Assembly: GCF_022179745.1 (NCBI RefSeq)
Contig: NZ_BPRD01000039.1
Coordinates: 1 to 40,662, forward strand
Reading direction: 5' to 3'
Length of the DNA: 40,662 bases
From: Methylorubrum podarium
Lineage (GTDB): Bacteria; Pseudomonadota; Alphaproteobacteria; Rhizobiales; Beijerinckiaceae
Shown here: positions 1-9,181 of the stretch, in pieces
How positions within the stretch are numbered: the stretch's first letter is position 1
Layout: each line of letters starts with the position of its first letter
The notes under the pieces: model-generated
The model's database searches: none
Told to the model about the DNA's origin: nothing
What the model saw: only the letters and a program-made list of their open reading frames with translations
Made by a program: the position numbers and the translations under genes

Positions 1-456
1 GACCAGGGCCGCGTCGATGCGCCCGTCGCGCAATCCGTCGAGGATCTCGGCGGTGCGCGCCTCGCTGAGCGCCAGCGTCAGCAGGGGGAATTCCTGGCGC
101 AGCAGGCGCAGCACGAGGGGGAAATAGTAGGGGCCCAGCGTCTGGATCGCGGCCAGCACGAGCCGGCCGGTGAGCGGCGAGCCGCGCCCCTCGACGGCGA
201 GCGCCAGCAGGCGCTGCGCCTCGCCGAGCACCACGCGGGCCTGCCGGACGATGCCCTGCCCGGCCACGGTCAACAACACGCGACGGTTGGATCGCTCGAA
301 CAAGGTCAGCCCGAGCGCGTTCTCCAGTTTACGAACCTGCACGGAGAGCGTCGGCTGGCTCACGTTGCAGCGCTCGGCGGCCCGGCCGAAATGCCCCTCG
401 TCGGCGACGGCCACGACATATTCGAGATCGCGCAGGGACAGACCGGAGAGGTTCAT
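1..456 (-). CDS. oxyR: OxyR-type LysR regulator, N-terminal part (C-terminus beyond the window)
   Basis: This is the first 152 codons of a LysR-family activator, transcribed away from the catalase gene. The N-terminus reads MNLSGLSLRDLEYVVAVADE, followed by a winged helix-turn-helix (about residues 8-65) with the OxyR-like stretch GHFGRAAERCNVSQPTLSVQ and FERSNRRVLLT. The start of the substrate-binding domain follows. OxyR senses H2O2 through two cysteines in the C-terminal domain, which is not in the window, so redox function cannot be verified here. Divergence from a catalase gene strongly supports the OxyR call. An in-frame ATG at 465 would add three residues (MQP). A perfect dyad lies just upstream at 469-483 and may mediate autoregulation. 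The other reading is a generic LysR regulator of katA. Confidence 0.88.
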   Translation of the reverse strand, partial: MNLSGLSLRDLEYVVAVADEGHFGRAAERCNVSQPTLSVQVRKLENALGLTLFERSNRRVLLTVAGQGIVRQARVVLGEAQRLLALAVEGRGSPLTGRLVLAAIQTLGPYYFPLVLRLLRQEFPLLTLALSEARTAEILDGLRDGRIDAALV

Positions 457-602
457 AGGCTGCATCTATCACAACGTTTGTGACGATGCATTTGCCAATG
501 GGTCATGCCTGGGTCATACCGTCGAAACAGAATGGTTCCAGGCTGTGCGACCGCCCCGGGCGATCCACCCTGAAGCCCTGCCTCCCAAGGAGAGAGTGAC
601 GC
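457..602. promoter_or_regulatory. Divergent oxyR-katA control region
   Basis: This 146-bp region lies between the divergent regulator and catalase genes. It holds a perfect dyad TCACAA-CGT-TTGTGA at 469-483, next to the oxyR start. It also holds a direct repeat GGGTCAT at 500-506 and 511-517, spaced 11 bp, about one helical turn. The katA ribosome-binding site is AAGGAGAG, about 9 nt before the ATG at 603. LysR regulators commonly bind dyads overlapping their own promoter while activating the divergent gene; assigning either element to OxyR is inference. Confidence 0.5.
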
Positions 603-2192
603 ATGAGCGAGAACCGTCCGATTCTGACGACCCGCCAGGGCCATCCGGTCCGGGACAACCAGAGCCTGCGCACGGTCGGCGAGCGCGGACCGGCGACGCT
701 CGAGAACTACCAGTTCATCGAGAAGATCACCCACTTCGACCGCGAGCGCATCCCCGAGCGCGTCGTGCACGCCCGCGGCGCCGGCGCCCACGGCTGGTTC
801 GAGGCCTACGGCAAGATCGGCGACGAGCCGGCCTCCAAGTACACCCGCGCCCGCGTGCTCAACGAGACCGGCGTGAAGACGCCGATGTTCGTCCGCTTCT
901 CGACGGTCGCCGGCGCCAAGGAGAGCCCGGAGACCGAGCGCGACCCGCGCGGCTTCGCCGTCAAGTTCAAGACCGTCGAGGGCAACTGGGACCTCGTGGG
1001 CAACAACCTCAAGGTCTTCTTCATCCGCGACGCGATCAAGTTCCCCGACATGATCCACGCGTTCAAGCCGGACCCGGTGACGAACCGCCAGGAGGCGTGG
1101 CGCTTCTTCGACTTCGTGTCGCAGCACCCCGAGTCGATCCACATGGTGACGTGGCTGAAGTCGCCCTGGGGCATCCCGGCCAACTACCGCGAGATGGAAG
1201 GCTCGGGCGTCAACACCTACAAGCTGGTCAACGACCAGGGCGAGGCGGTGCTCTGCAAGTTCCACTGGCAGCCCAAGCAGGGCGTGCGGAACCTGACCTC
1301 GAGCCAAGCCTCCGAGATCCAGGCCAAGGATGTCGGCCACGCCACGCGTGACCTCTACGACAACATCCAGGCCGGCAATTTCCCCGAGTGGGAGTTCTGC
1401 GTTCAGATCATGCCCGACGGCCCGAACGACCACCTCTCGTTCGATCCGCTGGACGACACGAAGCGCTGGCCCGAGGACCAGTTCCCGCTGCTGCCGGTCG
1501 GCCGCATGGTGCTCGACCGCGTGCCGGACAACTTCTTCGCGGAGGTCGAGCAGTCGGCCTTCGGCACCGGCGTGCTGGTGGACGGCATCGACTTCTCGGA
1601 CGACAAGATGCTGCAGGGCCGGACCCTGTCCTACTCCGACACGCAGCGCTACCGCGTCGGCGCGAACTACCTCCAGCTGCCGATCAACGCGCCGCAGCCC
1701 GGCGTGAAGGTCTACTCGAACCAGCGCGACGGCGCGATGACCTACGGCGTCGACGGGACGGGCGCCAACAAGCACATCAACTACGAGCCCTCGACGCTCG
1801 GCGAGGGCCTCGCCGAGGCGCCGAAGCGCAAGGAGTACCACCAGCCGGTCGAGGGCAACCTCGGTCGCTACCAGACCTCGCGCACCGAGGACGACTACGC
1901 CCAGGCGGGCCACCGCTACCGGACTTTCGAGGACTGGGAGCGCGAGGACCTGATCGCCAACCTCGTGGCCGACATGAAGCAGTGCCCGGAGCCCATCCAG
2001 CTGCGGATGGTCTGGCACTTCTGGCACGCCGACGAGGATTACGGCCGCCGCGTCGCCGAGGGCGCCGGGATCGATCTGGAGAAGGCCAAGGCCCTGCCGC
2101 CGCTGCCGGGCCGAGCCGCCCCGCACAAGCGCCTGACGCCCGAGACCTACACCGAGGGCGGCAACGCCCCGCACAAGGTCGCCGCCGAGTAA
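603..2192 (+). CDS. katA: Monofunctional haem catalase
   Basis: This cytoplasmic catalase disproportionates H2O2 to water and oxygen. The 529-residue length fits small-subunit (clade 3-like) catalases. The distal haem-pocket histidine is His56 ([13 protein letters not shown]), the distal asparagine is Asn134 in GNWDLVGNN, and the proximal haem ligand is Tyr344 in [15 protein letters not shown]. The ATG has a good AAGGAGAG ribosome-binding site. The C-terminus lacks the extra flavodoxin-like domain of large catalases. It is divergent from an OxyR-type gene and ends before a strong intrinsic terminator, so it is probably monocistronic and peroxide-inducible. The symbol katA is by family; katE would be an equally valid name in some genomes. 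Confidence 0.96.
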   Translation: MSENRPILTTRQGHPVRDNQSLRTVGERGPATLENYQFIEKITHFDRERIPERVVHARGAGAHGWFEAYGKIGDEPASKYTRARVLNETGVKTPMFVRFSTVAGAKESPETERDPRGFAVKFKTVEGNWDLVGNNLKVFFIRDAIKFPDMIHAFKPDPVTNRQEAWRFFDFVSQHPESIHMVTWLKSPWGIPANYREMEGSGVNTYKLVNDQGEAVLCKFHWQPKQGVRNLTSSQASEIQAKDVGHATRDLYDNIQAGNFPEWEFCVQIMPDGPNDHLSFDPLDDTKRWPEDQFPLLPVGRMVLDRVPDNFFAEVEQSAFGTGVLVDGIDFSDDKMLQGRTLSYSDTQRYRVGANYLQLPINAPQPGVKVYSNQRDGAMTYGVDGTGANKHINYEPSTLGEGLAEAPKRKEYHQPVEGNLGRYQTSRTEDDYAQAGHRYRTFEDWEREDLIANLVADMKQCPEPIQLRMVWHFWHADEDYGRRVAEGAGIDLEKAKALPPLPGRAAPHKRLTPETYTEGGNAPHKVAAE

Positions 2193-2212
2193 GGCAGGCG
2201 GTCAGCTAAAAT

Positions 2213-2249
2213 AAAACCCCGCCCGACCGTCAGGTCGGGCGGGGTTTTT
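2213..2249 (+). terminator. Intrinsic terminator of katA
   Basis: A perfect 12-bp stem (CCCCGCCCGACC / GGTCGGGCGGGG) with a GTCA loop is followed by TTTTT and preceded by AAAA. The flanking A and T runs mean it could also stop transcription of the minus-strand gene ending at 2292. Confidence 0.93.
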
Positions 2250-2291
2250 GCTTTGGAGGAAGCGCCGCTTGCGGCGCCTCCCTTCCCAGCC

Positions 2292-2948
2292 TTACGGGCA
2301 GGAGCGGCGCACGCCGCGCTTGGCGATGTAGGTCTGGGTCTGCGGGTCGTAGGTCTTGAAACGGCGAGCGCACTCGGCCACCGCGTCGTCGTCGCCGCCG
2401 GGCGCGACACCCGTCGTGACCGTCTCGGTGCCGTAGTAGCCGGCCGGCGCGTAGTAGCCGTCGTCGTAGCCATACCCGTAGCCCGGATAGCCATAGGCGC
2501 CGTAGAGACCACCGGCGGCGAGGCCGAGGCCGACGCCGAGACCCAGGCCGCCGTAGCCGTAGCCGCGGCGATAGTAGCCGGCGTTCCGCCAGCGGTTGCC
2601 GCCGTACCAGCCGCGGTTGCCGAAGCCGGGCCGCACGCCGGCGATCCCGCCGCCATAGCCCGGGCGAACGCCGCCGCCGAAGCCGGGACGGCCGGCGAAG
2701 CCGCCACCGCCGATGCCGGGCCGGCCCGCGAACCCGCCGCCGCCGATGCCGCCACGGCCGGCGAAGCCGCCGCCGCGGAAGCCCGGATTACCGAACCCGG
2801 CCACGCCACCCGCTCCGAGGGCGCTGCGGAAATTGCCGCCGCCGAGGCCGCCGGAGCCGCCGACGCCGATCGGCCGCGCGTCGGCGCCGGCCGGGAGGTA
2901 GGCCAGCGCACCCACGAGGGCGGCAGAGGCCACGATTATCCGCTTCAT
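2292..2948 (-). CDS. Glycine-rich exported protein with BA14K-like C-terminus
   Basis: This predicted secreted protein has 218 residues. A Sec-type signal peptide (MKRIIVASAALVGALAYLPAGADA, cleavage near residue 24) is followed by about 90 residues of glycine-rich repeats (GGGGFAGRPGIGGGG-like units). A hydrophobic Gly/Ala/Tyr-rich middle comes next, then a C-terminal motif CARRFKTYDPQTQTYIAK ending in RRSCP. That ending resembles BA14K family proteins (Brucella 14-kDa antigen, lectin-like), which carry a C-x-R-[FY]-[RK]-[ST]-YDP pattern and a final Cys-Pro. I chose the ATG at 2948 because AAGGGA sits 7 nt upstream; an ATG at 2954 would be almost on top of it. Function is unknown; an envelope or surface role is inferred. 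It lies downstream of lnt on the same strand. Confidence 0.8.
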   Translation of the reverse strand: MKRIIVASAALVGALAYLPAGADARPIGVGGSGGLGGGNFRSALGAGGVAGFGNPGFRGGGFAGRGGIGGGGFAGRPGIGGGGFAGRPGFGGGVRPGYGGGIAGVRPGFGNRGWYGGNRWRNAGYYRRGYGYGGLGLGVGLGLAAGGLYGAYGYPGYGYGYDDGYYAPAGYYGTETVTTGVAPGGDDDAVAECARRFKTYDPQTQTYIAKRGVRRSCP

Positions 2949-3134
2949 CGTCATTCCCTTGCAGTTCGAGAGAATGGCCCGCACCGGTCTCCACCGGCAG
3001 AATGGCCCGTTATTCTCCGAACGCCGGAAGATGACAGTCGATCCCGAGACAGCGATTGACCGAATGTCGCGCGCTCGTCTCGGATCGTCTTCGCGTGACG
3101 ACTGCGCGGGACGGTCCCGCGGCGCGGATGTCGG

Positions 3135-4838
3135 CTACGCCCGGCGGCGCCGGGCCGCGAGCGCGACGAGAAGGCAGAGGATCAGCCCCAAGGCGAACGG
3201 CCCATCGCCGAAGGCGGCGTAGAGAGTGCGGCCGGGGAGCCGGACGGGAAGGTCCGCGTCGAGCACGCCCTCGCTCCCGAGGGGAAGGCTCGCGACGACC
3301 CGGCCATGGGCGTCGACCACCGCCGAGATGCCGGAATTGGCGTCGCGGACCAGCGGCAGCCCCTCCTCCACCGCCCGCAGGCGGGCCTGGGCGAGGTGCT
3401 GGCGCGGTCCCGGCGTGTCGCCGAACCACGTGTCGTTGGTGAGGTTCAGGATCAGGCCCGGCACGGCCGGCGTACCCTCGGCCGGATCGGGGGGCAGGAT
3501 CGCGCCGGGGAAGATCGCCTCGTAGCAGATCGTGGCGGCGACCGGCGGCAGGCCCGGCACGTTGAGGATGCGCTGACCCGCGCGGTCGCCCGCGGTGAAG
3601 CCGCCGGGGACGGAGATGAACTGGCGCAGGCCCGCCGACCGCAGCAGCGCATCGAGGGGACCCGGCAGGTACTCGCCGAAGGGGACGAGGTGGACCTTGT
3701 CGTAGATGTCGCCGAACCGCCCACCCGCCCCGATCGTCAGGATCGAGTTGAAGAACACGGCGTTCTCGCGGGTCAGCCGCTCGCCGTTGGGCAGTTCGCG
3801 CACCCGCGCGGCGCCGGTGATGAGCTGCTTGCCCTCGGGGAGCGCGGCGCCGATCCGCGCGAGCGCGTCCGGATCGCGCTGGATCAGGAAGGGAAAGGCC
3901 GATTCCGGCCAGATCAGGTGGGTGACGTCGGCGATGCCGGTCCGGTCGGGCGAGAGCGCGCGGTCGCTGAGTTCGAGATACTTGTCGACGATCCGCTCGC
4001 GGTTGGCGGAGCCGAACTTGTCGTCCTGCGGGATGTTGGGCTGGATCAGCCGCAGGCGCACGCCGGCCACCGTGGGATCCGGCGCGGCGGGCACGCGCCA
4101 CGCCCCGTAGGCGGCCAGCCCCGCGAGCGCGACGAGCGCCGCCAGCGTCGGCCCGAACCGTCCCCGCGGCGTCGCGCCGGTGGCGAGCGTCGCGGGGGCG
4201 GCGGCGATGAGCACGGCGAGCAGGGTCAGGCCGTAGAGGCCGACGAGCGAGGCCGCCTGCATGGTCCAGAGGTTTCCCCCCAGCGCCATGCCGAGGGTGT
4301 TCCACGGAAATCCCGTCAGCACGTGCCCGCGCAGCCACTCGGCGGCGGCGAGCCCGAAGGCGAGCGCCGCGATGCGGCCCGCCCCCCGCGACCAGACGAG
4401 GCGGGCGGCGGCGAAGCCCGCGGCGGAGAACAGGGCGAGCAGAGCCGGCAGGCCGAGCACGCCGAGGGGGAGCGCCCAGGCGAACTGGTCCGCCTCCACG
4501 AGGAAGGCGGTGCCGAGCCACCACAGGCCGGCGGTGAAGTAGCCGAAGCCCCAGGCCCAGCCGATCCCGGCGCAGGCCCGGACCGTGCGCCGGCCCGAGC
4601 CGCCGATCGCCGCGCCGTCGATCAGCCAGACGGCGACCGCGAGCGAGACGACGAGCGCCGGGAACAGCCCGTAGGGCGGCATGGCGAGCGCGCCGCAGGC
4701 GCCGGCCGCGGCGGCGATGACCCACCGCGTCCAGCCATGGCTCAGGATGATACGGTGGGCGATGGCCTCGAGGGGGCCGATCCGCCCCGCGGCCGGGCGC
4801 ATCCCGGCGCCGGGCGCGCGGCCGAGCGGAGCGGTCAT
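3135..4838 (-). CDS. lnt: Apolipoprotein N-acyltransferase
   Basis: This inner-membrane enzyme transfers a fatty acid from phospholipid to the N-terminal diacylglyceryl-cysteine of apolipoproteins, the last step of lipoprotein maturation. The 567 residues show an N-terminal multi-helix membrane region (about 37-250), a periplasmic nitrilase-fold domain (about 255-530) and a final membrane helix before RRRRA. The catalytic triad is visible as Glu312 (LIWPESAFPFL), Lys381 (YDKVHLVPFGEYLP) and Cys438 (TICYEAIFPG). It starts 18 nt after the corC stop and is the distal member of the miaB-phoH-ybeY-corC-lnt run. Confidence 0.95.
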   Translation of the reverse strand: MTAPLGRAPGAGMRPAAGRIGPLEAIAHRIILSHGWTRWVIAAAAGACGALAMPPYGLFPALVVSLAVAVWLIDGAAIGGSGRRTVRACAGIGWAWGFGYFTAGLWWLGTAFLVEADQFAWALPLGVLGLPALLALFSAAGFAAARLVWSRGAGRIAALAFGLAAAEWLRGHVLTGFPWNTLGMALGGNLWTMQAASLVGLYGLTLLAVLIAAAPATLATGATPRGRFGPTLAALVALAGLAAYGAWRVPAAPDPTVAGVRLRLIQPNIPQDDKFGSANRERIVDKYLELSDRALSPDRTGIADVTHLIWPESAFPFLIQRDPDALARIGAALPEGKQLITGAARVRELPNGERLTRENAVFFNSILTIGAGGRFGDIYDKVHLVPFGEYLPGPLDALLRSAGLRQFISVPGGFTAGDRAGQRILNVPGLPPVAATICYEAIFPGAILPPDPAEGTPAVPGLILNLTNDTWFGDTPGPRQHLAQARLRAVEEGLPLVRDANSGISAVVDAHGRVVASLPLGSEGVLDADLPVRLPGRTLYAAFGDGPFALGLILCLLVALAARRRRA

Positions 4839-4856
4839 GCCTTGTCGCCTCGTCCC

Positions 4857-6029
4857 TTACCGGCCGGATTCGGCGACCTGGGCTCTGTCCGCTTCGGCCG
4901 CCTCCGTCCCGGTGGCGTCCATCTCGGGCGCCTGCGGCGCCGGGCGCGGCGGCGGCAGGGCGAGCGGCACCACGGTGCCGATCTTGGCCGGCGCGCGCTG
5001 GAGCTTGATCCGCTTCACCCGCCGGGGATCGGCGTCGAGCACCTCGAACTCGATGTCGTCGGGACCGGGGATCCGCTCGCCGCGCACCGGCACCCGGCCG
5101 GCGAGCGTCACGATCAGGCCGCCGATCGTGTCGATCTCCGCCGCGAGGTCCCCGACCGCGGTGACGAGATCGAGGCCGGTGGCCTCCGACACCTCGGCGA
5201 GGCCGGCGCGGGCGTCGGCGATGTAGGCCTCCGTCTCGCCCTCCATGCGGTTGACGAGCTGGCCCTCGGCCACGTCGTGCTCGTCCTCGATGTCGCCGAC
5301 CACCATCTCGATCAGATCCTCGATCGAGATCAGCCCGTCGGTGCCGCCGTACTCGTCGATGACGAGGGCCATGTGGGTGCGCGTCGCCTGCATCCGCACC
5401 AGCAGGTCGATGGCCGGCATGGAGGGGGGCACGAACAGCACCGGCCGCTGGATGCGGATCGAGGCGAGGGTCGCCGTGAGATCGACCTTGCCGAGATCGA
5501 GGCTGCGCAGGGCGCCGCGGGCGGAGGCGGTCCGGCGCGGGCGCGGCGTGGGCTTGGCCTCGGAATCCTCGGTCACGGCATGGGGCACCGGGCGGCGCGG
5601 CGCGGCCTCGGCGCGGGTGGCGAGGTATTCCACGAAGTCGCGGATGTGGACCATGCCGCGGGGGTCGTCGAGGGTCTCGCCGTAGACCGGCAGGCGCGAG
5701 TGCCCGGCGGTGCGGAACAGCTTCAGCAGGTCGCCGAGGCTGGTGTCGCTGGACACCGCCACGATGTCGGCGCGGGGCAGCATCACGTCGTCGACCCGCA
5801 CCTTGTGCAGGCCGAGCACGTTCTTGAGCATGGCCCGCTCGAGGGGAGAGAAGGCGTCCTCGCCCGTGTCGGGCTCGGCCAGGGCCTCCTCGATATCGGT
5901 GCGCAGGGACTCGCGCGGACGCAGGTGGAAGACGTTCAGCAGACGATCGTACCACGCCTCGCGTGGGGGCGGTTCGGCGTCCGCGGCTGGCGCGGCCAGG
6001 GCCGCGCCGCGACTTCGGTCGTTGGTCAT
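4857..6029 (-). CDS. corC: CorC/YbeX-type CBS-domain protein (hemolysin-family)
   Basis: This is a soluble member of the CorC/HlyC family, with two CBS domains (about residues 75-140 and 190-250) and a C-terminal CorC_HlyC domain (about 260-365). The recognisable second-CBS motif is MALVIDEYGGTDGLISIEDL. No DUF21 membrane domain is present, so this is the cytoplasmic CorC/YbeX type. That type is linked to Mg/Co efflux and, in other bacteria, to ribosome maturation together with YbeY. A Pro/Arg/Ala-rich insertion of about 40 residues (about 141-180) separates the two CBS domains. It is preceded by ybeY (36-nt gap) and followed by lnt. Transport activity is inferred from the family name and is not certain. 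Confidence 0.9.
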   Translation of the reverse strand: MTNDRSRGAALAAPAADAEPPPREAWYDRLLNVFHLRPRESLRTDIEEALAEPDTGEDAFSPLERAMLKNVLGLHKVRVDDVMLPRADIVAVSSDTSLGDLLKLFRTAGHSRLPVYGETLDDPRGMVHIRDFVEYLATRAEAAPRRPVPHAVTEDSEAKPTPRPRRTASARGALRSLDLGKVDLTATLASIRIQRPVLFVPPSMPAIDLLVRMQATRTHMALVIDEYGGTDGLISIEDLIEMVVGDIEDEHDVAEGQLVNRMEGETEAYIADARAGLAEVSEATGLDLVTAVGDLAAEIDTIGGLIVTLAGRVPVRGERIPGPDDIEFEVLDADPRRVKRIKLQRAPAKIGTVVPLALPPPRPAPQAPEMDATGTEAAEADRAQVAESGR

Positions 6030-6065
6030 GGGTCTCTAGGTTGGATGCGGCGGGAGTGCCGGTTG

Positions 6066-6551
6066 TCAGTCGTCGTAAGGATTCGGGATGCCGAGAGTCC
6101 GGAGCGCGGCGACCTCGAGCGCCTCCATGGCGTCGGCCTCTGCCTCGCCGGTCTCATGGTCCTGTCCGAGAAGGTGAAGGGTGCCATGGACGAGGAGGTG
6201 GGCGAAATGGTGCTCGAACGGCTTCGACTGCTCCGCACTCTCGCGCACGAGCGTGTCATACGCAAGAACCACGTCGCCGAGCGGCCGCGCCATGCCGGGC
6301 TGCAGCGGCCCGCCCGCGGCCGGAAACGACAGCACGTTGGTGGGCTTATCCTTGTTCCGCCATGTCCGGTTGAGGGTCTGGACGGCGGCGTCGTCCGCCA
6401 GCAGGACGCTCACCTCGACCGGACCGGAGGCCGAATCGGGCAGAATGGCCAATCCCGCCTCGACGGCCCGCAGCGCGAAGGCCTCCAGATCGGGGACCGC
6501 CTGTTCCCAGCGCGGATCCTCGACGGCGATGTCGATCTCGTTGTCGCTCAT
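6066..6551 (-). CDS. ybeY: Endoribonuclease YbeY (rRNA maturation factor)
   Basis: This single-strand-specific metallo-endoribonuclease is required for 16S rRNA 3'-end maturation and ribosome quality control. The 161 residues carry the family zinc motif H-x3-H-x5-H as HLLVHGTLHLLGQDH, with His122, His126 and His132 as ligands. The conserved NRTWRNKDKPTNVLSFP block lies at about residues 61-77 and the catalytic Arg is in that region. It starts 17 nt after the phoH stop, in the usual phoH-ybeY-corC order. Confidence 0.96.
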   Translation of the reverse strand: MSDNEIDIAVEDPRWEQAVPDLEAFALRAVEAGLAILPDSASGPVEVSVLLADDAAVQTLNRTWRNKDKPTNVLSFPAAGGPLQPGMARPLGDVVLAYDTLVRESAEQSKPFEHHFAHLLVHGTLHLLGQDHETGEAEADAMEALEVAALRTLGIPNPYDD

Positions 6552-6568
6552 GTCGGTCGCGCGAGGGG

Positions 6569-7675
6569 TCAGGCCAGCGGCCGGCGCCGCGGGTTCGGGT
6601 TGCGGTCGGCCTCGGCCTCGCCGTGGGCGGCGGCCTCGTAGGCGGTGACGATGCGGCGCACGAGGTCGTGGCGCACCACGTCCACGTCGCGGAAGCGCAC
6701 CCGGCCGATGCCCTCGACGCCGTCGAGCACGTTGACCGCCTCGACGAGGCCCGACTTCTGGCCCGGCGGCAGGTCGATCTGGCTCGGATCGCCGGTGATG
6801 ATCATGCGCGAATTCTCGCCCAGTCGCGTCAGGAACATCTTCATCTGCATCGAGGTGGTGTTCTGTGCTTCATCAAGCAGGACCACGGCGTTGGTCAGCG
6901 TGCGCCCGCGCATGAAGGCGAGCGGCGCGATCTCGATGATGCCGGTCTGCAGGCCGCGGTCGACGTGGCGGGCCTCCATGAAGTCGTAGAGCGCATCGTA
7001 GATCGGGCGCAGGTACGGATCGACCTTCTCGCGCATGTCGCCGGGCAGGAAGCCGAGCCGCTCGCCGGCCTCGACAGCGGGCCGCGACAGGATCAGGCGC
7101 TCGGCGTGGCCCTGCTCCAGCAGCGAGACCGCGTGGCCGACGGCGAGCCAGGTCTTGCCGGTGCCGGCGGGGCCTTCGGCGAAGACGAGTTCGTTGGCGC
7201 GCAGGAGCTTGATGTAGTCGCTCTGCGCCGCGTTGCGGGCGCGCACGGCGCCGCGCTTGCGGGTCGCGATCTGCTCGAACTGCTCGCGGCCGTTGTCGGC
7301 CGTGATTTCGGCGGAGGGAAACAGGTTGCCCTGGACGGTCACCTCCTGGATCACCCCGTCCACGTCGCCGAGCGTCAGGGTGGTGCCGCCCTTCTGCACG
7401 CGGGCGTAGAGCCGCTCGAACACGCGCCGGGCCTTCTCCGCGGCCTCGGGCGTGCCCTTGACCACGAGGTGGTTGCCGAGCGCGGTGCCGGTGATGCCGA
7501 GCCGCCGCTCGATATGGGCGACGTTCTGGTCGTACTGGCCGAAGACGAGGCTCGCGAGCCGGTTGTCGTCGAAGGTCAGCGAAACTTCGACCGCTTCGGA
7601 GAGGCCCGGACGCCCCGGGGATGGTCGGTTGTTGCGGCCGGCGGGGCCACGGGCGGACGCAACGTCAATCGGCAC
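6569..7675 (-). CDS. PhoH-family ATPase
   Basis: This is a PhoH-like P-loop ATPase with a superfamily-1-type RecA-like core. Walker A is GPAGTGKT at 168-175 and Walker B is VVLLDEA at 264-270; a sensor-like stretch RMIITGDPSQIDLP follows. An N-terminal KH-like nucleic-acid-binding segment (about 28-95) is typical of the longer PhoH proteins next to ybeY. The molecular role is probably in RNA metabolism; the old link to phosphate starvation is not evidence here. The start is a GTG at 7675, 36 nt after the miaB stop. No in-frame ATG exists nearby, and a downstream start cannot be excluded because residues 1-25 are low-complexity. Confidence 0.92.
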   Translation of the reverse strand: MPIDVASARGPAGRNNRPSPGRPGLSEAVEVSLTFDDNRLASLVFGQYDQNVAHIERRLGITGTALGNHLVVKGTPEAAEKARRVFERLYARVQKGGTTLTLGDVDGVIQEVTVQGNLFPSAEITADNGREQFEQIATRKRGAVRARNAAQSDYIKLLRANELVFAEGPAGTGKTWLAVGHAVSLLEQGHAERLILSRPAVEAGERLGFLPGDMREKVDPYLRPIYDALYDFMEARHVDRGLQTGIIEIAPLAFMRGRTLTNAVVLLDEAQNTTSMQMKMFLTRLGENSRMIITGDPSQIDLPPGQKSGLVEAVNVLDGVEGIGRVRFRDVDVVRHDLVRRIVTAYEAAAHGEAEADRNPNPRRRPLA

Positions 7676-7711
7676 GCGAGAGATCCGGCATGATGGGATG
7701 CCTCATATAGG

Positions 7712-9052
7712 TCACGCGGCGGCGGCCGCACCCTCCAGCGCCTCGCCGAACAGGCTGTTGGAGCCCGCCCGCGTGATCCGCACCGGGACCAGGGTGCCGA
7801 TGGTCGAGGGCGGCGCGTCGAACTGCACCGCCTGGAGATGCGGCGTCTTGCCCGCGACCTGTCCCGGATGCCGGCCGGTCTTCTCGACCAGGATCTCGGC
7901 GACCGTGCCGACCGCGGCCGCGTTGAAGGCGTGGCGCTGCGCGTCGAGGAGCTGCTGCAGGGCGGCCAGACGCTCGGTCTTCACCGCTTCCGGAACCGCG
8001 TCCGCGCGCTCCGCCGCCGGGGTGCCGGCCCGCGGGCTGTACTTGAACGAGAAGGCCGCCGCGAAGCCGATATCGGCGACGAGCCGCATGGTCTCGGCGA
8101 AGTCGGCGTCGGTCTCGCCGGGGAAGCCGACGATGAAGTCCGAGGACAGGGCGATGTCGGGCCGCGCATTGCGGATGCGCTCGATCAGCCGGCGGTAGGC
8201 GTCGCCGGTGTGGCGCCGGTTCATGGCGTGGAGGATGCGGTCCGAGCCCGATTGCACCGGCAGGTGCAGGTAGGGCATTACCAGCGGGTTCCTTTCGTGC
8301 GCGACGATGAGGTCGTCCGCGAAGTCGTTGGGGTGGCTCGTCGTGTAGCGCAGGCGCAGGAGCCCCGGAACCGAGGCCAGCGCGTCCATGAGCTGCCCCA
8401 GGGTCGAGGCCGCCCCGTCCGGCCCGTCGCCGTGATAGGCGTTGACGTTCTGGCCGATCAGCGTGATCTCGCGCACCCCGCCCTCGACGAGGCGGCGCGC
8501 CTCGTCCACCACCGCCGCGACCGAGCGCGAGACCTCCGCGCCGCGGGTATAGGGCACGACGCAGAAGGCGCAGAACTTGTCGCAGCCCTCCTGCACCGTG
8601 AGGAAGCCGGTGACGCCGCGGTTGCGCCGGGCGGGCAGGTGATCGAACTTGTCCTCGACCGGAAACTCGGTGTCGACGACGCGGCTCTCCCGTGATTGGC
8701 GCAGGAGATCCGGCAGGCGGTGATAGCTCTGCGGGCCGACGACGACGTCGACCGCCGGGGCGCGCGCGAGAATCTCGCGCCCTTCCGCCTGCGCGACGCA
8801 GCCCGCGACCACGATGCGGGTGTCCTGCCCGCCCTCGGCGCGCTCGCCCTTCAGCACGCGCAGGCGTCCGAGCTCCGAATAGACCTTCTCGGCGGCCTTC
8901 TCGCGGATGTGGCAGGTGTTGAGGACGACGACGTCGGCCTCCTCGACCGAGTCCGTCGCGCTGTAGCCCTCGGCCGCCAGCACGTCGGCCATGCGGCCGG
9001 CGTCGTAGGCGTTCATCTGGCAGCCGTAGGACTTGACGTAGGCTTTCTTCAA
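7712..9052 (-). CDS. miaB: tRNA-2-methylthio-N6-dimethylallyladenosine synthase MiaB
   Basis: This radical-SAM enzyme adds the 2-methylthio group to N6-isopentenyl-A37 of tRNAs reading UNN codons. From the chosen start it has 446 residues, the normal length. The N-terminal UPF0004 domain carries cluster ligands Cys11, Cys47 and Cys85. The radical-SAM CxxxCxxC motif is CDKFCAFC (Cys157, 161, 164), and a TRAM domain ends the protein. The reading frame stays open far upstream, but similarity begins at [17 protein letters not shown] therefore place the start at the TTG at 9050-9052; a GTG at 9119-9121 is the alternative. It is the first gene of the miaB-phoH-ybeY-corC-lnt run and is divergent from the MEKHLA gene. 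Confidence 0.93.
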   Translation of the reverse strand: MKKAYVKSYGCQMNAYDAGRMADVLAAEGYSATDSVEEADVVVLNTCHIREKAAEKVYSELGRLRVLKGERAEGGQDTRIVVAGCVAQAEGREILARAPAVDVVVGPQSYHRLPDLLRQSRESRVVDTEFPVEDKFDHLPARRNRGVTGFLTVQEGCDKFCAFCVVPYTRGAEVSRSVAAVVDEARRLVEGGVREITLIGQNVNAYHGDGPDGAASTLGQLMDALASVPGLLRLRYTTSHPNDFADDLIVAHERNPLVMPYLHLPVQSGSDRILHAMNRRHTGDAYRRLIERIRNARPDIALSSDFIVGFPGETDADFAETMRLVADIGFAAAFSFKYSPRAGTPAAERADAVPEAVKTERLAALQQLLDAQRHAFNAAAVGTVAEILVEKTGRHPGQVAGKTPHLQAVQFDAPPSTIGTLVPVRITRAGSNSLFGEALEGAAAAA

Positions 9053-9181
9053 GATCGGGAACCCTGCCGCCGACGGGCGGCGAATTTCGGGGGACTTTCT
9101 GCTCGACAGGCCCTCTATCACGGTTCGAGCGCCGACACGATTCTCTTGCTCGCCCCCTCGCCCAGCCGAAGAGTCCCGCCC

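Noticed and set aside
453-2174. A 573-codon frame antisense to catalase
   Set aside because: It is a shadow of the katA gene, with a Leu/Val/Arg/Asp-rich translation and no motifs.
3010-5955. A 981-codon minus-strand frame
   Set aside because: It overlaps lnt and corC in another frame on the same strand, has a compositionally skewed Arg/Ala/Pro translation and no recognisable domain.
3306-6641. A 1111-codon open frame on the plus strand
   Set aside because: It lies antisense to lnt, corC and ybeY, which have complete motif support. Its Arg/Gly/Glu/Asp-rich translation is what strong GC-ending codon bias produces on the complementary strand.
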